The notes: generated by a model not told the origin, from the sequence alone. DNA of 64,000 nucleotides from Hyphomicrobiales bacterium (GCA_900467745.1 UBQW01000041.1:1-64000), one strand, 5' to 3'. Shown: positions 52,875-62,158, numbered from the stretch's first letter. Program-made: numbers and translations.

Positions 52875-53307
52875 GGGCCTTTACGTTCTTGATCTGCTCG
52901 GCCCATCCGCCGTCGTTCATGCGGAAGGCTTCAGCGCGGCGGTATTCGGGAACCTTGTCGAAGCCGGATTCGGTGATGGTCAGCCGGGTGCCCTTGGCTA
53001 TCGGCTCCAGGCGGAATTCGACCAGCGTCGGGATCTCGGCGGAATAGTCTCTATCCGGATCGACCGCATAGGGGAGCCAGGTGAAGGAAAACAGCGTTGG
53101 CTCCTCGATGCGCTTGACGGTGACCGTCCAGCGGAGATGCTCGTAGCCGGGATAAAGGATCTTGCCGGTGGCTTCCTCGCCGGCGACGAAGGGCGCGTCG
53201 ATCTTGACGCGGAACCATTCGCCGAATTCTCGATAATCGCTGATGGCCTGCCACACGCGGGCGAGGGGAGCATTGAGTTCAATGGTCTTTTCGATGCGAT
53301 CGGACAT
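52861..53307 (-). CDS. SRPBCC/AHSA1-like protein cotranscribed with the ArsR regulator
   Basis: The 148-residue protein has the START-like fold with IEKTIELNAPLARVWQAISDYREFGEWF at the start, ATGKILYPGYEHLRWTVTV in the sheet and a C-terminal helix GGWAEQIKNVKAHVE. AHSA1-like proteins are often encoded next to ArsR regulators, with unclear ligands. Its Shine-Dalgarno (AGGAGG) lies within the palindrome 53311-53328. Confidence 0.9.
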   Translation of the reverse strand: MSDRIEKTIELNAPLARVWQAISDYREFGEWFRVKIDAPFVAGEEATGKILYPGYEHLRWTVTVKRIEEPTLFSFTWLPYAVDPDRDYSAEIPTLVEFRLEPIAKGTRLTITESGFDKVPEYRRAEAFRMNDGGWAEQIKNVKAHVER

Positions 53308-53310
53308 ATT

Positions 53311-53328
53311 GGCAACCTCCTGGTTGCC
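53311..53328 (-). promoter_or_regulatory. Palindrome GGCAAC-N6-GTTGCC covering the ribosome-binding site
   Basis: The six-base arms are perfect and the centre on the reverse strand reads CAGGAG, so the Shine-Dalgarno of the SRPBCC gene lies in the loop and right arm. The site ends three bases before the ATG. It may be an ArsR operator or an RNA hairpin that hides the ribosome site. Confidence 0.7.
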
Positions 53329-53350
53329 TTTTTATCGCTCGGCTCGCTGA

Positions 53351-53376
53351 GAAAGGCAACCGAAAAGTTGCCTTTC
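53351..53376. promoter_or_regulatory. Second palindrome with the same GGCAAC-N6-GTTGCC arms
   Basis: GAAAGGCAAC and GTTGCCTTTC form ten-base perfect arms around CGAAAA. The centre is 44 bp from the first palindrome, about four helical turns. It begins 13 bp from the thioesterase stop, so it could also act as that gene's terminator. Confidence 0.7.
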
Positions 53377-53388
53377 TCTCGTTCTGGT

Positions 53389-53775
53389 CTATTCGGCCGG
53401 AACCGGCTTGGGCTGGCCATTCTCGTCGAGCGCCACCATGATGAAGGTGCCGGCGGTGACTTTTTCCATCTTGTTGTAGCGGGCCCGGGTCGCCCAGGCC
53501 TCGATACAGAGGGTGATCGAGGTGCGGCCGACGCGCTCGATCTCGGTGTAGATGGACAGCGTGTCGCCGATCTTGACGGGCAGGGCGAAGGCCATTTCCT
53601 TGACGGCGGCGGTCACGACGCGCGCCTTGGCGCGCTCGGCGGCCGAGATTCCCGATGCAAGGTCCATCTGCGCCATGACCCATCCGCCGAAGATGTCACC
53701 GGCCGGGTTGGCATCGGCGGGCATCGCCATGGTCCTGAGGGTCAGTGTGCCTCTCGGCTTGGGGGCTTCGGTCAT
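53389..53775 (-). CDS. YciA-type acyl-CoA thioesterase
   Basis: The 128-residue hotdog-fold protein has the YciA/BFIT pattern RTMAMPADANPAGDIFGGWVMAQMDLASGI at the start, with the catalytic Asn/Asp region, and SITLCIEAWATR in the sheet. It probably hydrolyses a range of acyl-CoAs. It lies upstream of the SRPBCC/ArsR genes on the same strand with palindromes between. Confidence 0.92.
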   Translation of the reverse strand: MTEAPKPRGTLTLRTMAMPADANPAGDIFGGWVMAQMDLASGISAAERAKARVVTAAVKEMAFALPVKIGDTLSIYTEIERVGRTSITLCIEAWATRARYNKMEKVTAGTFIMVALDENGQPKPVPAE

Positions 53776-54027
53776 TGGCGCTCCTTTTGAAGGCGGTTTG
53801 CTTGTTCAACTTCGTTTTGGATCGATTCCTGCGGACCCTAGCGTATCGGCCGAAAAACCGAAATCGGAGCGTTCCGACAAAAGTGTCGCGCCCTTATGGC
53901 GACGCGTCTCTTTGAGCTCAAGCAATCGTCATTCGATCGCTGTCAGCGAGCAATCCCGCTGATCTCGCTTGAGTTTTCGCCCTCCGGTAGTAAGGTCGCG
54001 GTGGGACATTGAAAACGGGGGCTTTCG

Positions 54028-54852
54028 ATGCGGCTTTTGGCGATGGGTGTGGCGACCGTGGGCCTTGCGCTGTTTTCGGCTCTTCCATTCATTTCACGGC
54101 AGGCCGTCGCCGCCGATTTCGACAACAGCAGGATTGAGCCGGAGCGCGAGTGGGCGGTCATCGTCAGCCCTTACGTGTGGGCCGCATCGCTGAATGGCAG
54201 CGGATCGCTGGCCGGCTTCGATACGGATGTAGACGTTCCTTTCTCCGACATCTTCGACCATCTCGATTTCGCTCTCATGGGCAATATCGAGATCACCAAT
54301 GGCCAGTGGGGCGTCTATTTCGACGGCCAGCACGTGAAGACCAGCCAGGACGAGCAGGTGTTCGCGCATACGACCGGGCTCGACATCACCACGACCACCT
54401 TGTCGGCCGGCGCCTTCTTCAAGGCCTATGAGGCGGTTCTCGGCGGCGATACGGTGTTCGGCAAGCCGCGAACGCTGTCGATCGAGCCCACCGCCGGTGT
54501 GCGTTGGACGAAACTCGAGGCGGATGTCGAGGCTTTCGGCCTTCGCGCGTCGAAGAGTTCCGACTGGACCGATCCCTTCGTCGGCCTGCGGCTGAATGCC
54601 GATCTCACCGAACGCTGGAACCTGTTTGCCGAGGCCGATGTCGGTGGCTTCGGCGTAGGGTCGAAGGTGAGCGTCAATGCGCAGGCCTATCTCGGCTATC
54701 GCACCATGATGCTCGATCATCCGACCGTGCTCAGGGCAGGGTACCGGCTTCTCTACCAGGATTACGAAAACGACGACTTCACCGGCGCGAACAAGTTCAA
54801 ATGGGACGTCAGCCAGCACGGCCCTGCGATCGGGTTTTCCATGCGCTTCTAG
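54028..54852 (+). CDS. Outer-membrane beta-barrel protein of unknown function
   Basis: The 274-residue protein has a signal peptide (about residues 1-28, ending AVAA), alternating amphipathic strands and a C-terminal Phe (FSMRF), the usual barrel-assembly signal. The family shows EWAVIVSPYVWAASLNGSG near the start, as in porin-like proteins. The substrate is unknown. It is followed after 31 bp by a secreted amide hydrolase gene, so they may be linked. Confidence 0.8.
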   Translation: MRLLAMGVATVGLALFSALPFISRQAVAADFDNSRIEPEREWAVIVSPYVWAASLNGSGSLAGFDTDVDVPFSDIFDHLDFALMGNIEITNGQWGVYFDGQHVKTSQDEQVFAHTTGLDITTTTLSAGAFFKAYEAVLGGDTVFGKPRTLSIEPTAGVRWTKLEADVEAFGLRASKSSDWTDPFVGLRLNADLTERWNLFAEADVGGFGVGSKVSVNAQAYLGYRTMMLDHPTVLRAGYRLLYQDYENDDFTGANKFKWDVSQHGPAIGFSMRF

Positions 54853-54883
54853 CTTCCGCGATCACCGATATTGGAGAAGCCCC

Positions 54884-55969
54884 GTGTCTTCGAACCGCCG
54901 ACCATCCCGTTCACGCGCTCGCACGGTCGCGACCGCCGTCATCGCGTCCGCGCTGCTTTTCGCCGATGTCGCCGATGCCTGCACCCGCCTCGTCTATCTC
55001 GGCCCCGATGCGAACGTCATCACCGCACGGTCGATGGACTGGAAGAGCGATATCACCACCAATCTCTACATCCTTCCACGGGGCGCCGAGCGCAGCGGCA
55101 AGGCCGGGCCGAATTCCATTCACTGGACCTCGAAATACGGGAGCGTCGTCGCGACCGGCTATGATGTGTCGACCACCGATGGGGTGAACGAGGCGGGGCT
55201 GAACGCCAACCTCTTGTGGCTGGTCGAATCCGAATATCCGACCTTCGACAAGTCCAGCAAGCCTGGCCTCACCATCGCGGCCTGGGCGCAATATGTGCTC
55301 GACAATTTCGCCACCGTCGACGAGGCCGTGGCGGCGCTCAGCCAGGAGCCTTTCACCGTTGTCACCGACAATGTGCCCGGCGAGAACCGGCTGACGACGC
55401 TGCATCTGTCGATGTCCGATGCGACAGGGGATAGCGCCATCGTCGAATATATCGGCGGTAAGCAGGTCATCCATCACGATCGCAAATACCAGGTGATGAC
55501 GAATTCGCCGATCTTCGAACAGCAGCTCGCCTTGAATTCCTATTGGCAGCAGATCGGCGGAACCGTCATGCTGCCGGGCACCAACCGGGCGGCCGACCGC
55601 TTCGCGCGCGCCTCCTTCTATGTCAACGCGATCCCAAAGGACGAGAGCCCCAACCGGGCGCTCGCAAGCGTCTTCAGCGTGATCCGCAATGTCTCGGTGC
55701 CCTACGGTCTCAATACGCCGGAGGAGCCGAACATTTCGTCGACGCGCTGGCGCACCGTGTTCGATCACAAGCGCAAGCTCTACTTCTTCGAGTCGGCGCT
55801 GACGCCCAACACCTTCTGGGTCGACCTGAAGGCGATCGACTTCGCCAAGGAGACCGGCAAGGTGAAACGGCTCGACCTCGGCGAGAGCCAGGACCATACC
55901 TACTCCGGCAACGCGACATCGGAATTCAAGGACGCCAAGCCCTTCGTGTTTCTTGGCCTGAGTGAGTAG
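54884..55969 (+). CDS. Secreted linear-amide C-N hydrolase (choloylglycine hydrolase family)
   Basis: The 361-residue precursor has a signal region (about residues 1-32). The family's N-terminal nucleophile Cys comes directly after it in ADACTRLVYLGP, as needed for an Ntn-type hydrolase. Further motifs are ARSMDWK and GVNEAGLNANLLWL. Family members cleave penicillin V, bile-salt amides or acyl-homoserine lactones; here the periplasmic location and soil host argue for penicillin V or AHL-like amides, but this is inference. It starts with GTG at 54884. Confidence 0.88.
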   Translation: MSSNRRPSRSRARTVATAVIASALLFADVADACTRLVYLGPDANVITARSMDWKSDITTNLYILPRGAERSGKAGPNSIHWTSKYGSVVATGYDVSTTDGVNEAGLNANLLWLVESEYPTFDKSSKPGLTIAAWAQYVLDNFATVDEAVAALSQEPFTVVTDNVPGENRLTTLHLSMSDATGDSAIVEYIGGKQVIHHDRKYQVMTNSPIFEQQLALNSYWQQIGGTVMLPGTNRAADRFARASFYVNAIPKDESPNRALASVFSVIRNVSVPYGLNTPEEPNISSTRWRTVFDHKRKLYFFESALTPNTFWVDLKAIDFAKETGKVKRLDLGESQDHTYSGNATSEFKDAKPFVFLGLSE

Positions 55970-56042
55970 AAGGCACGCGCGGCAGGGCTTATCTTCGTCT
56001 GGGATCGCCGTCGGTCGTTGCGGCTAGAGGTTGGGGAGTTGC

Positions 56043-57701
56043 ATGAGGCGTCTGCTCGGTGGTCTTTTTCGCTCGCTGCCGGTGATCGGGCTGGTGCTCG
56101 CCTTCGCCTTCTTCGCCGCGTCGTTGACGCCGACGCTGATGCCGCGATCCTATGTCGTGCAGGGGGCGCTGTCGGGTATTTGCGCGGCCGTCGGTTATCT
56201 CATCGGGGTCGCCGCCGTCAGCCTGTGGAAGTATCTCGAACTGCCTTATCGCGGACCGCTGCTGTCGCAGAGGATAGCCGTCCTGATCTGCGGGCTGATC
56301 GTGGCCGTGGTCTTCCTCTGGCAGGCGGCCGGTTGGCAGAATTCGATCCGCGAGCTCTGGCATATGGAACCGCTCGAAAGCGCCGAGCCGTTCAAGCTTG
56401 GGGCGCTCGCCTTCGTCGTATTCCTCGTCGCCATGCTGCTGGGCCGCCTGTTCCTCCTGACCTTCCGGTGGACATCGCGGCGGCTCGATCGCTTCGTGCC
56501 GCGACGTGTTTCCAATGTCATCGGCTTTGCGATCGCAGTGGCGGTGTTCTGGTCGGTGGCTGAGGGGGTGTTGATGCGCGGGGCGCTGCATGCGATCGAT
56601 TCCTCGATGCAGCGGTTGGATGCGCTGATCGAGGATAACGTCCCGATGCCCGCCGATCCGGCCAAGACGGGAAGCAAGGCGTCGCTGGTCGCCTGGGACG
56701 GTCTCGGGCGGCAGGGCCGGCACTTCGTGGCGTCGGGGCCGAGCGCGTCCGATATCGGCGGCTTCTGGAAGGGCGAGGGGCGCGAGCCCATTCGCGTCTA
56801 TGTCGGCCTCAACAATGCCGATACGATCGAGGCGCGGGCCAAGCTTGCGCTCGAGGAACTGAAGCGGGACGGGGCGTTCGAGCGCTCGATGCTCGTCATC
56901 ATCGCGCCGACCGGCACCGGCTGGGTCGATCCGGCGGCGATGGATACACTCGAATATCTCAAGCAAGGCGATGTCGCGAGCGTGGCGCTGCAATATTCCT
57001 ATCTCTCGAGCTGGCTGTCGCTGCTGGTTGAATCGGAATATGGGGCGCAGTCGGCCAAGGCGCTGTTTCGCGAGGTCTACGGCTACTGGACGACATTGCC
57101 GCACGATAAGCGACCGAAGCTCTATCTGCATGGCTTGAGCCTCGGCGCGCTGAACTCGCAGCTTTCGGCCGATATCTTCGACGTGATCGCCGATCCGTTT
57201 CAGGGCGCTCTGTGGAGTGGCCCGCCTTTCGAGAGCCGTATGTGGAACGCGGTGACGGCCGGGCGCAATCCGCAATCGCCCGCCTGGCTGCCGACCTTCC
57301 GCGACGGCTCGATGATCCGTTTCACCAATCAGGAGAACCATCTGGACCTTCCGGGTGCTGCGCAATGGGGGCCGATGCGGATCGTCTATCTGCAATATGC
57401 AAGCGATGCGGTGACGTTCTTCGATCCGCACTCCTTTTATCGTGAGCCGGCATGGATGCAGGCGCCGCGGGGGCCGGATGTCTCGCCGAGCCTCAGGTGG
57501 TTTCCCGTGCTGACGATGTTCCAGCTGCTCTTCGACCTGATGATCGCCACGACGTCGCCGATGGGCTATGGCCATGTCTATGCACCCGAACATTATATCG
57601 ACGCCTGGATCGCCGTTGCCGCATTGACGGTCGATCCTGGCGAGGTGGCGGCGCTGAAGACACGTTTCGCGCAAGCAGCCGCTCAAGGCGGGAACGACTG
57701 A
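56043..57701 (+). CDS. Membrane-anchored alpha/beta-hydrolase (Abhydrolase_9 type)
   Basis: The 552-residue protein has about four or five N-terminal membrane helices (residues 1-180). A large C-terminal alpha/beta-hydrolase domain follows, with the nucleophile elbow LHGLSLGAL (Ser366) and GTGWVDP earlier. The late SPMGYGHVYAPEHYIDAW contains a likely catalytic His. It matches the two-domain bacterial membrane hydrolases of unknown substrate. The ATG at 56043 follows GGGGAG. Confidence 0.85.
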   Translation: MRRLLGGLFRSLPVIGLVLAFAFFAASLTPTLMPRSYVVQGALSGICAAVGYLIGVAAVSLWKYLELPYRGPLLSQRIAVLICGLIVAVVFLWQAAGWQNSIRELWHMEPLESAEPFKLGALAFVVFLVAMLLGRLFLLTFRWTSRRLDRFVPRRVSNVIGFAIAVAVFWSVAEGVLMRGALHAIDSSMQRLDALIEDNVPMPADPAKTGSKASLVAWDGLGRQGRHFVASGPSASDIGGFWKGEGREPIRVYVGLNNADTIEARAKLALEELKRDGAFERSMLVIIAPTGTGWVDPAAMDTLEYLKQGDVASVALQYSYLSSWLSLLVESEYGAQSAKALFREVYGYWTTLPHDKRPKLYLHGLSLGALNSQLSADIFDVIADPFQGALWSGPPFESRMWNAVTAGRNPQSPAWLPTFRDGSMIRFTNQENHLDLPGAAQWGPMRIVYLQYASDAVTFFDPHSFYREPAWMQAPRGPDVSPSLRWFPVLTMFQLLFDLMIATTSPMGYGHVYAPEHYIDAWIAVAALTVDPGEVAALKTRFAQAAAQGGND

Positions 57702-57854
57702 GATCGCGTTCCCGCGATGGCGGTTTGTGCCGTTTCGACTGTTCATAAGCGGGAATATGATCGTGATTAACCACGTTCATTATGGGTTCGTTTAGGCTCC
57801 CGTAGCAGTTTGCGCCGGAGTGGCTGGGAAACCACATCTTTGAGGTTCAAACTG

Positions 57855-58013
57855 ATGACCTATAGCGGGTTGCTTCTTTCCGCCGTCGTTGCCGGCCTGA
57901 TCACGATCCTTGCGATCGGCAGCCGTCCTGCGTCCGAGACCGCGTCCAACTGGCCGCAGATGGAACTGACGAAGACCGATCGTATCGTTACCGGAAGTGT
58001 GCCGGCGCGGTAA
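57855..58013 (+). CDS. Small single-helix membrane protein
   Basis: The 52-residue product has one N-terminal membrane helix (about residues 5-21) and a short hydrophilic tail with NWPQMELTKTDRIVTGS. No family recognised. The start at 57855 has TGAGG about ten bases upstream. Translation is plausible but not proven. Confidence 0.5.
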   Translation: MTYSGLLLSAVVAGLITILAIGSRPASETASNWPQMELTKTDRIVTGSVPAR

Positions 58014-58183
58014 TTCTCTGCGATCCGGCGAAGCCGCTTTGGGCGGCTTTGCCAATTCATCAGGGCTTACTCTGCGCGATATGGCTCCACTACAATAAAT
58101 CACTCATTTGTTTTCATGGGTGGCGCAAGTAAACGATTAATTTACGGCAACCTAAGAGAGTGGGGTATTGAAGGCGTTACCCG

Positions 58184-58420
58184 ATGAATAGCTCCACACC
58201 TCGCTACGATGTAATTTGCGATCCGCTCGACATGTGGATGGTCTGGGACCATCAGGCAGAAGAGCCCGCATGCTTTGGCGGTCAGATCCTCAACGGATTG
58301 ACCGAAGGCCATGCCGTCGAAGTCGCCAAGATCATGAACGAGATCTATGGAAGCGGCCGCCCGGTTCGCCGCGCGGCGATCAACTTGTCCGACGACAAGG
58401 ATTTGCGTTACGTCAGCTGA
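58184..58420 (+). CDS. Small soluble hypothetical protein
   Basis: The 78-residue product contains MWMVWDHQAEEPACFGGQIL and a mixed alpha/beta pattern. I do not recognise a characterised family, but codon use and composition fit a real gene and not a shadow. It is preceded by an AT-rich stretch that could hold its promoter. Confidence 0.6.
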   Translation: MNSSTPRYDVICDPLDMWMVWDHQAEEPACFGGQILNGLTEGHAVEVAKIMNEIYGSGRPVRRAAINLSDDKDLRYVS

Positions 58421-58697
58421 CGCTGCGGCTCGTCCGCTCTGCAGTTCCTGTCATGCTGTTCGCAGCACCTCTTTCCAGCCTGACAGACAAGCCTACGTAC
58501 ACGTCGCCGATCGGTGACTATTGCGCGCCGATCCTGGATTTTTCGCCCGCATTAGGGCTTTTGTTTCAATCGCTTCCGCAATCGTGATCGGCCACGCTGG
58601 CCTTGTCCGGGCTGGGGGTAAGGTTTCGTTCACCGCTTTTTATTAAATTTGGACCGAAGTTTTTTGGTCACTGCCGATCTTCGGAAGCGATGAGAGT

Positions 58698-59978
58698 ATG
58701 GCGTTTGTTTCCATCATGCGGCGTTATGTGCTGCCCGTGTTGCTGTCGACAGCGCTGACGACGTGCTCGACGGATGCGCTCGTTCCGCCCGGCAGCGTGG
58801 ATAGCGGCACGAAGGTCGGCTCCATTTCGCCGCCACGGCGCCAGGCGCCGGTCAACATGCCCTCCAGCGCCATCGATCAGGCCTATCCCGCCGGCAGTCA
58901 GCCGGTCCAGGGTTCCGTCGATTATATGAATACGCCCAATCTTGCCGGTCGCGGACAGGCGAGCGCGGCACCTCCGATGACCAACGATCAGGCGTCGGCC
59001 GGTGCGCGCGGTGCTGCTGGCCAGTTCAGCGGTCAGCCGGCGACCTGGGGCGGGACGCAGTCGCTTGCCGTGCCGCCCGAGGGCGTCAACATGGATGCCG
59101 AGCTTGGGGCGGAGCCGGTGACCGGTCTTGCGCAGGAAGAGCAGCAGCAGATCGCCGAGGGGCAATCGGACCAACCTGTCGTCGACGGCATCGGCACGGA
59201 CAATCCCACGCAGATGAACCGGATGCGCGCGCCACGGCCGGCGAGCCAGGCTGCGATGGGACAACAGCAGCAGGTCTGGGGCGACGGCAGTGCTGTCGTG
59301 GCGCCGGCGCGCATGCCTGAAGAGAGCGAGCCGCAGGAAGTGGCGATGCTGCGGCCGAACAACCCAATGGACAGCGAGCCGCAGATGAGCCAGCCGGCAC
59401 CGGCGGTGCCCGGCGTGATGCCGAGTTCTGAGCTCTCCTGCCGGCGCGAGTTGAAGCGGATGGGCGTCGTTTTCACCGACAAGCCGCCGATCTCAAACGG
59501 GCCGGCATGCCAGGTGCCTTACCCGATCTCGCTGCAGGGTCTGTCCGGCAATATCGGCGTTCGCCCGGCGGTGACTTTGAACTGCCAGGTGACGCTCGCC
59601 TTCGCCAAGTGGGTGAAGAACGAGCTCGCTCCATCGGCACGGTTTCGTTATTGGTCCGGCATCAAGACGATCCAGCCGCTTGGCGGCTATAGCTGCCGCC
59701 GGATGAACAACAGCCGCCAGCGGTATAATCCGATGTCCGAGCATGCACATGGCAACGCGATCGATGTCGGCAAGTTCGTGTTGAAGAGCGGCCACGAGAT
59801 CGACGTGCGCAAGAAGGGTCTGTTCTCCTTCCGCGAGGGCAAGCTGCTGAAGGCCGTGCGGACTGATAGCTGCAAGTATTTCAACACGGTGCTCGGCCCC
59901 GGCAGCAATCCGGAGCACTGGAACCACTTCCACTTCGATCTGCGCGAGCGCAAGAGCGGCAAGGTCTATTGCGACTGA
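58698..59978 (+). CDS. Extensin-like C-terminal domain protein with long disordered N-terminal part
   Basis: The 426-residue protein has a signal or lipoprotein-like N-terminus (ALTTCSTD) and about 200 residues of Gln/Pro/Ala/Met-rich disordered sequence. It then has the extensin-like domain (about residues 250-426) with SCRRELKRMGVVF, LNCQVTLAFAKWV, the likely metal residues in SEHAHGNAIDVGKF, and HWNHFHFDLRERKSG. The fold resembles M15/LAS peptidases, so a role in peptidoglycan cleavage is possible. A start at 58716 is an alternative. Confidence 0.85.
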   Translation: MAFVSIMRRYVLPVLLSTALTTCSTDALVPPGSVDSGTKVGSISPPRRQAPVNMPSSAIDQAYPAGSQPVQGSVDYMNTPNLAGRGQASAAPPMTNDQASAGARGAAGQFSGQPATWGGTQSLAVPPEGVNMDAELGAEPVTGLAQEEQQQIAEGQSDQPVVDGIGTDNPTQMNRMRAPRPASQAAMGQQQQVWGDGSAVVAPARMPEESEPQEVAMLRPNNPMDSEPQMSQPAPAVPGVMPSSELSCRRELKRMGVVFTDKPPISNGPACQVPYPISLQGLSGNIGVRPAVTLNCQVTLAFAKWVKNELAPSARFRYWSGIKTIQPLGGYSCRRMNNSRQRYNPMSEHAHGNAIDVGKFVLKSGHEIDVRKKGLFSFREGKLLKAVRTDSCKYFNTVLGPGSNPEHWNHFHFDLRERKSGKVYCD

Positions 59979-60054
59979 CGGCATTCGCGGCCCGGCATCG
60001 ACGCGGCCGCGGGAATCGCTTTAAACGGCTCCCTATCAGTAAGAGGAGATCGTT

Positions 60055-60303
60055 GTGGCCGAGAAGAAGCGCCCGAACATTCTGTTTTTCATCGCGATCG
60101 TCGTGATCGCCGCCGTCGCGGTGTTCGGCGGCCGTTGGTATGCCTATGTGGCCTATGCGAGCGATCCGTTCGATGAAGTGGGCATCAGCCTCAATATGAA
60201 GATGCCCGATTTCATTCGCGCGAAGGGTTGCGAGATGCTGAAGGCGCGCTTCGAAGGCAAGACGTTGCCGCCGGCGGGCTGCAGCGTGAACGGCGCCTGG
60301 TAG
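60055..60303 (+). CDS. Small single-helix hypothetical protein
   Basis: The 82-residue product has one membrane helix (about residues 9-26) and a periplasmic-side tail with two cysteines in GCEMLKARFEGKTLPPAGCSVNGAW. It starts with GTG at 60055 after AAGAGGAG, a good ribosome site. No known family recognised. Confidence 0.65.
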   Translation: MAEKKRPNILFFIAIVVIAAVAVFGGRWYAYVAYASDPFDEVGISLNMKMPDFIRAKGCEMLKARFEGKTLPPAGCSVNGAW

Positions 60304-60466
60304 CAAGGTCGTGGGGGCCTTGAAGTCCTGACGATCAGGGAACCGCGTTTTCAATTGCATCGTTTTCGAGCAAATGAATACTCTGTTCGCAGTCAATGGG
60401 ATGTAAAACTGTCGCGGAGCGGCTATATAGCGGCGAAATCCTTCCTTTCGTCTTCAAGAGCCCTTC

Positions 60467-61393
60467 ATGGCCCCCATCATTTCCATCCGCAATCTCACGA
60501 AAATCTACGGTAACGGCTTCCAGGCGCTAAAGGGCATCGATCTCGATGTGGAGAAGGGCGAGATCCTCGCGCTTCTCGGCCCGAATGGCGCGGGGAAAAC
60601 GACGATGATCTCGATCGTCTGCGGCATTGCCAATCCGAGTGGGGGAACCGTGCTTGTCGGCGGCCACGATGTGGTCAAGGACTTCCGGGCGACGCGGGCG
60701 ATGATCGGGCTTGTGCCGCAGGAGCTGACCACCGACCAGTTCGAGACGGTGTGGAACACGGTCAGCTTCTCGCGCGGCCTGCACGGCAAGAAGGCCGACC
60801 CCGCGCATATCGAAAAGGTCCTGCGCGACCTTTCGCTGTGGGACAAGAAGGACAATACGCTGCGCCAGCTCTCCGGCGGCATGAAGCGGCGCGTCCTGAT
60901 TGCCAAGGCACTGAGCCACGAGCCTGAAATCCTGTTCCTCGACGAACCGACCGCCGGCGTCGATGTCGCGTTGCGCAAGGACATGTGGCACGTCGTCGAG
61001 AAGTTGCGCGAGGCGGGCGTCACCATCATCCTGACGACGCACTATATCGAAGAGGCCGAGGAGATCGCCGACCGCGTCGGCGTGATCAATGGCGGCGAGC
61101 TGCTTTTGGTCGAGGACAAGACGGCGCTGATGGCCAAGCTCGGTCGCAAGCAGCTGATCCTGGAGCTGACCGAGCCGCTCGCAGAGCTGCCTGCGAGCTT
61201 TGCCGGCAACGGGCTTGCGCTCACCGCCGGCGGCAATCGGCTGACCTATGAGTTCGACGCCGAGAACGATCAGGAAAGCATCGCCGCGCTGCTGACGCGG
61301 CTTGCCGAGCACAACATCCATTTCAAAGACCTGTCGACGCAGCAGAGTTCGCTCGAAGATATCTTCGTAGCGCTCGTGGGAGGCGCAAAATGA
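60467..61393 (+). CDS. ABC exporter, ATP-binding protein
   Basis: The 308-residue ATPase has Walker A GPNGAGKTT (about residues 41-49), the signature LSGGMKRRVLIAKALSHEP, Walker B ILFLDEPTAGVDVALR and switch His in LTTHYIEEAEE. The C-terminal extension is of the DrrA/NodI exporter kind. It overlaps the permease gene by four bases; the two are a classic ABC-2 export pair. Confidence 0.94.
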   Translation: MAPIISIRNLTKIYGNGFQALKGIDLDVEKGEILALLGPNGAGKTTMISIVCGIANPSGGTVLVGGHDVVKDFRATRAMIGLVPQELTTDQFETVWNTVSFSRGLHGKKADPAHIEKVLRDLSLWDKKDNTLRQLSGGMKRRVLIAKALSHEPEILFLDEPTAGVDVALRKDMWHVVEKLREAGVTIILTTHYIEEAEEIADRVGVINGGELLLVEDKTALMAKLGRKQLILELTEPLAELPASFAGNGLALTAGGNRLTYEFDAENDQESIAALLTRLAEHNIHFKDLSTQQSSLEDIFVALVGGAK

Positions 61394-62151
61394 ACTTCGA
61401 AGCCGTCAAATCCATCTATTTCTTCGAAATGGCCCGCACCCGCCGCACCCTGTTGCAGAGCGTGGTTTCGCCCGTCATCTCGACATCGCTCTACTTCATC
61501 GTCTTCGGTGCGGCCGTCGGGTCGCGCATTCAGGAAGTCGAGGGGATCTCCTATGGAGCGTTCATCACGCCGGGTCTGATCATGCTGACGCTGCTCGGGC
61601 AGTGCATCGGCAACGGTTCCTTCGGCATCTACTTTCCGAAATTCACCGGCACCATCTACGAAGTGCTGTCGGCTCCGGTGGCGATGGCGGAGATCTTGCT
61701 CGGCTATGTCGGGGCGGCCGCGACCAAGGGGCTGATGATAGGGGTAATTATCCTGCTGACCGCGAATTTCTTCGTCGAAGTCAGGATCGAGCACCCGTTC
61801 ATGATGGCGCTGTTCTTCGTTTTGACCGCCGTAACCTTCAGCCTGTTCGGCTTCATGATCGGTCTCTGGGCAAACAATTTCGAGCAGCTGAACTTGATCC
61901 CGATGCTGGTCGTGCCGCCGCTGACCTTCCTCGGCGGCAGCTTCTACTCGATCAACATGCTGCCGCCCTTCTGGCAGGCGGTCAGCCATTTTAATCCGGT
62001 GCTCTATCTGGTCAGCGGCTTCCGCTGGAGCTTCTACGGCATCGCCGACGTTAATCCGCTGATCAGCCTCGGGATGATCTCTCTGTTCCTGGCGATTTGC
62101 CTGGGAACGCTCGGCTGGATGTTCCGGACCGGCTACAAACTGCGCAACTGA
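61390..62151 (+). CDS. ABC-2 type exporter permease
   Basis: The 253-residue membrane protein has six predicted helices and the ABC-2 pattern IYFFEMARTRRTLLQSVVSPVISTSLYF at the start and PPLTFLGGSFYSINMLPP with SHFNPVLYLVSGFRWSFYG near the end, as in NodJ/DrrB-type proteins. The substrate (drug, lipid or polysaccharide) is unknown. Confidence 0.93.
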   Translation: MNFEAVKSIYFFEMARTRRTLLQSVVSPVISTSLYFIVFGAAVGSRIQEVEGISYGAFITPGLIMLTLLGQCIGNGSFGIYFPKFTGTIYEVLSAPVAMAEILLGYVGAAATKGLMIGVIILLTANFFVEVRIEHPFMMALFFVLTAVTFSLFGFMIGLWANNFEQLNLIPMLVVPPLTFLGGSFYSINMLPPFWQAVSHFNPVLYLVSGFRWSFYGIADVNPLISLGMISLFLAICLGTLGWMFRTGYKLRN

Positions 62152-62158
62152 TGCTGCT

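Noticed and set aside
58453..58587. Short frame of 44 codons before the extensin-like gene
   Set aside because: No ribosome-binding site or recognisable feature; probably non-coding.
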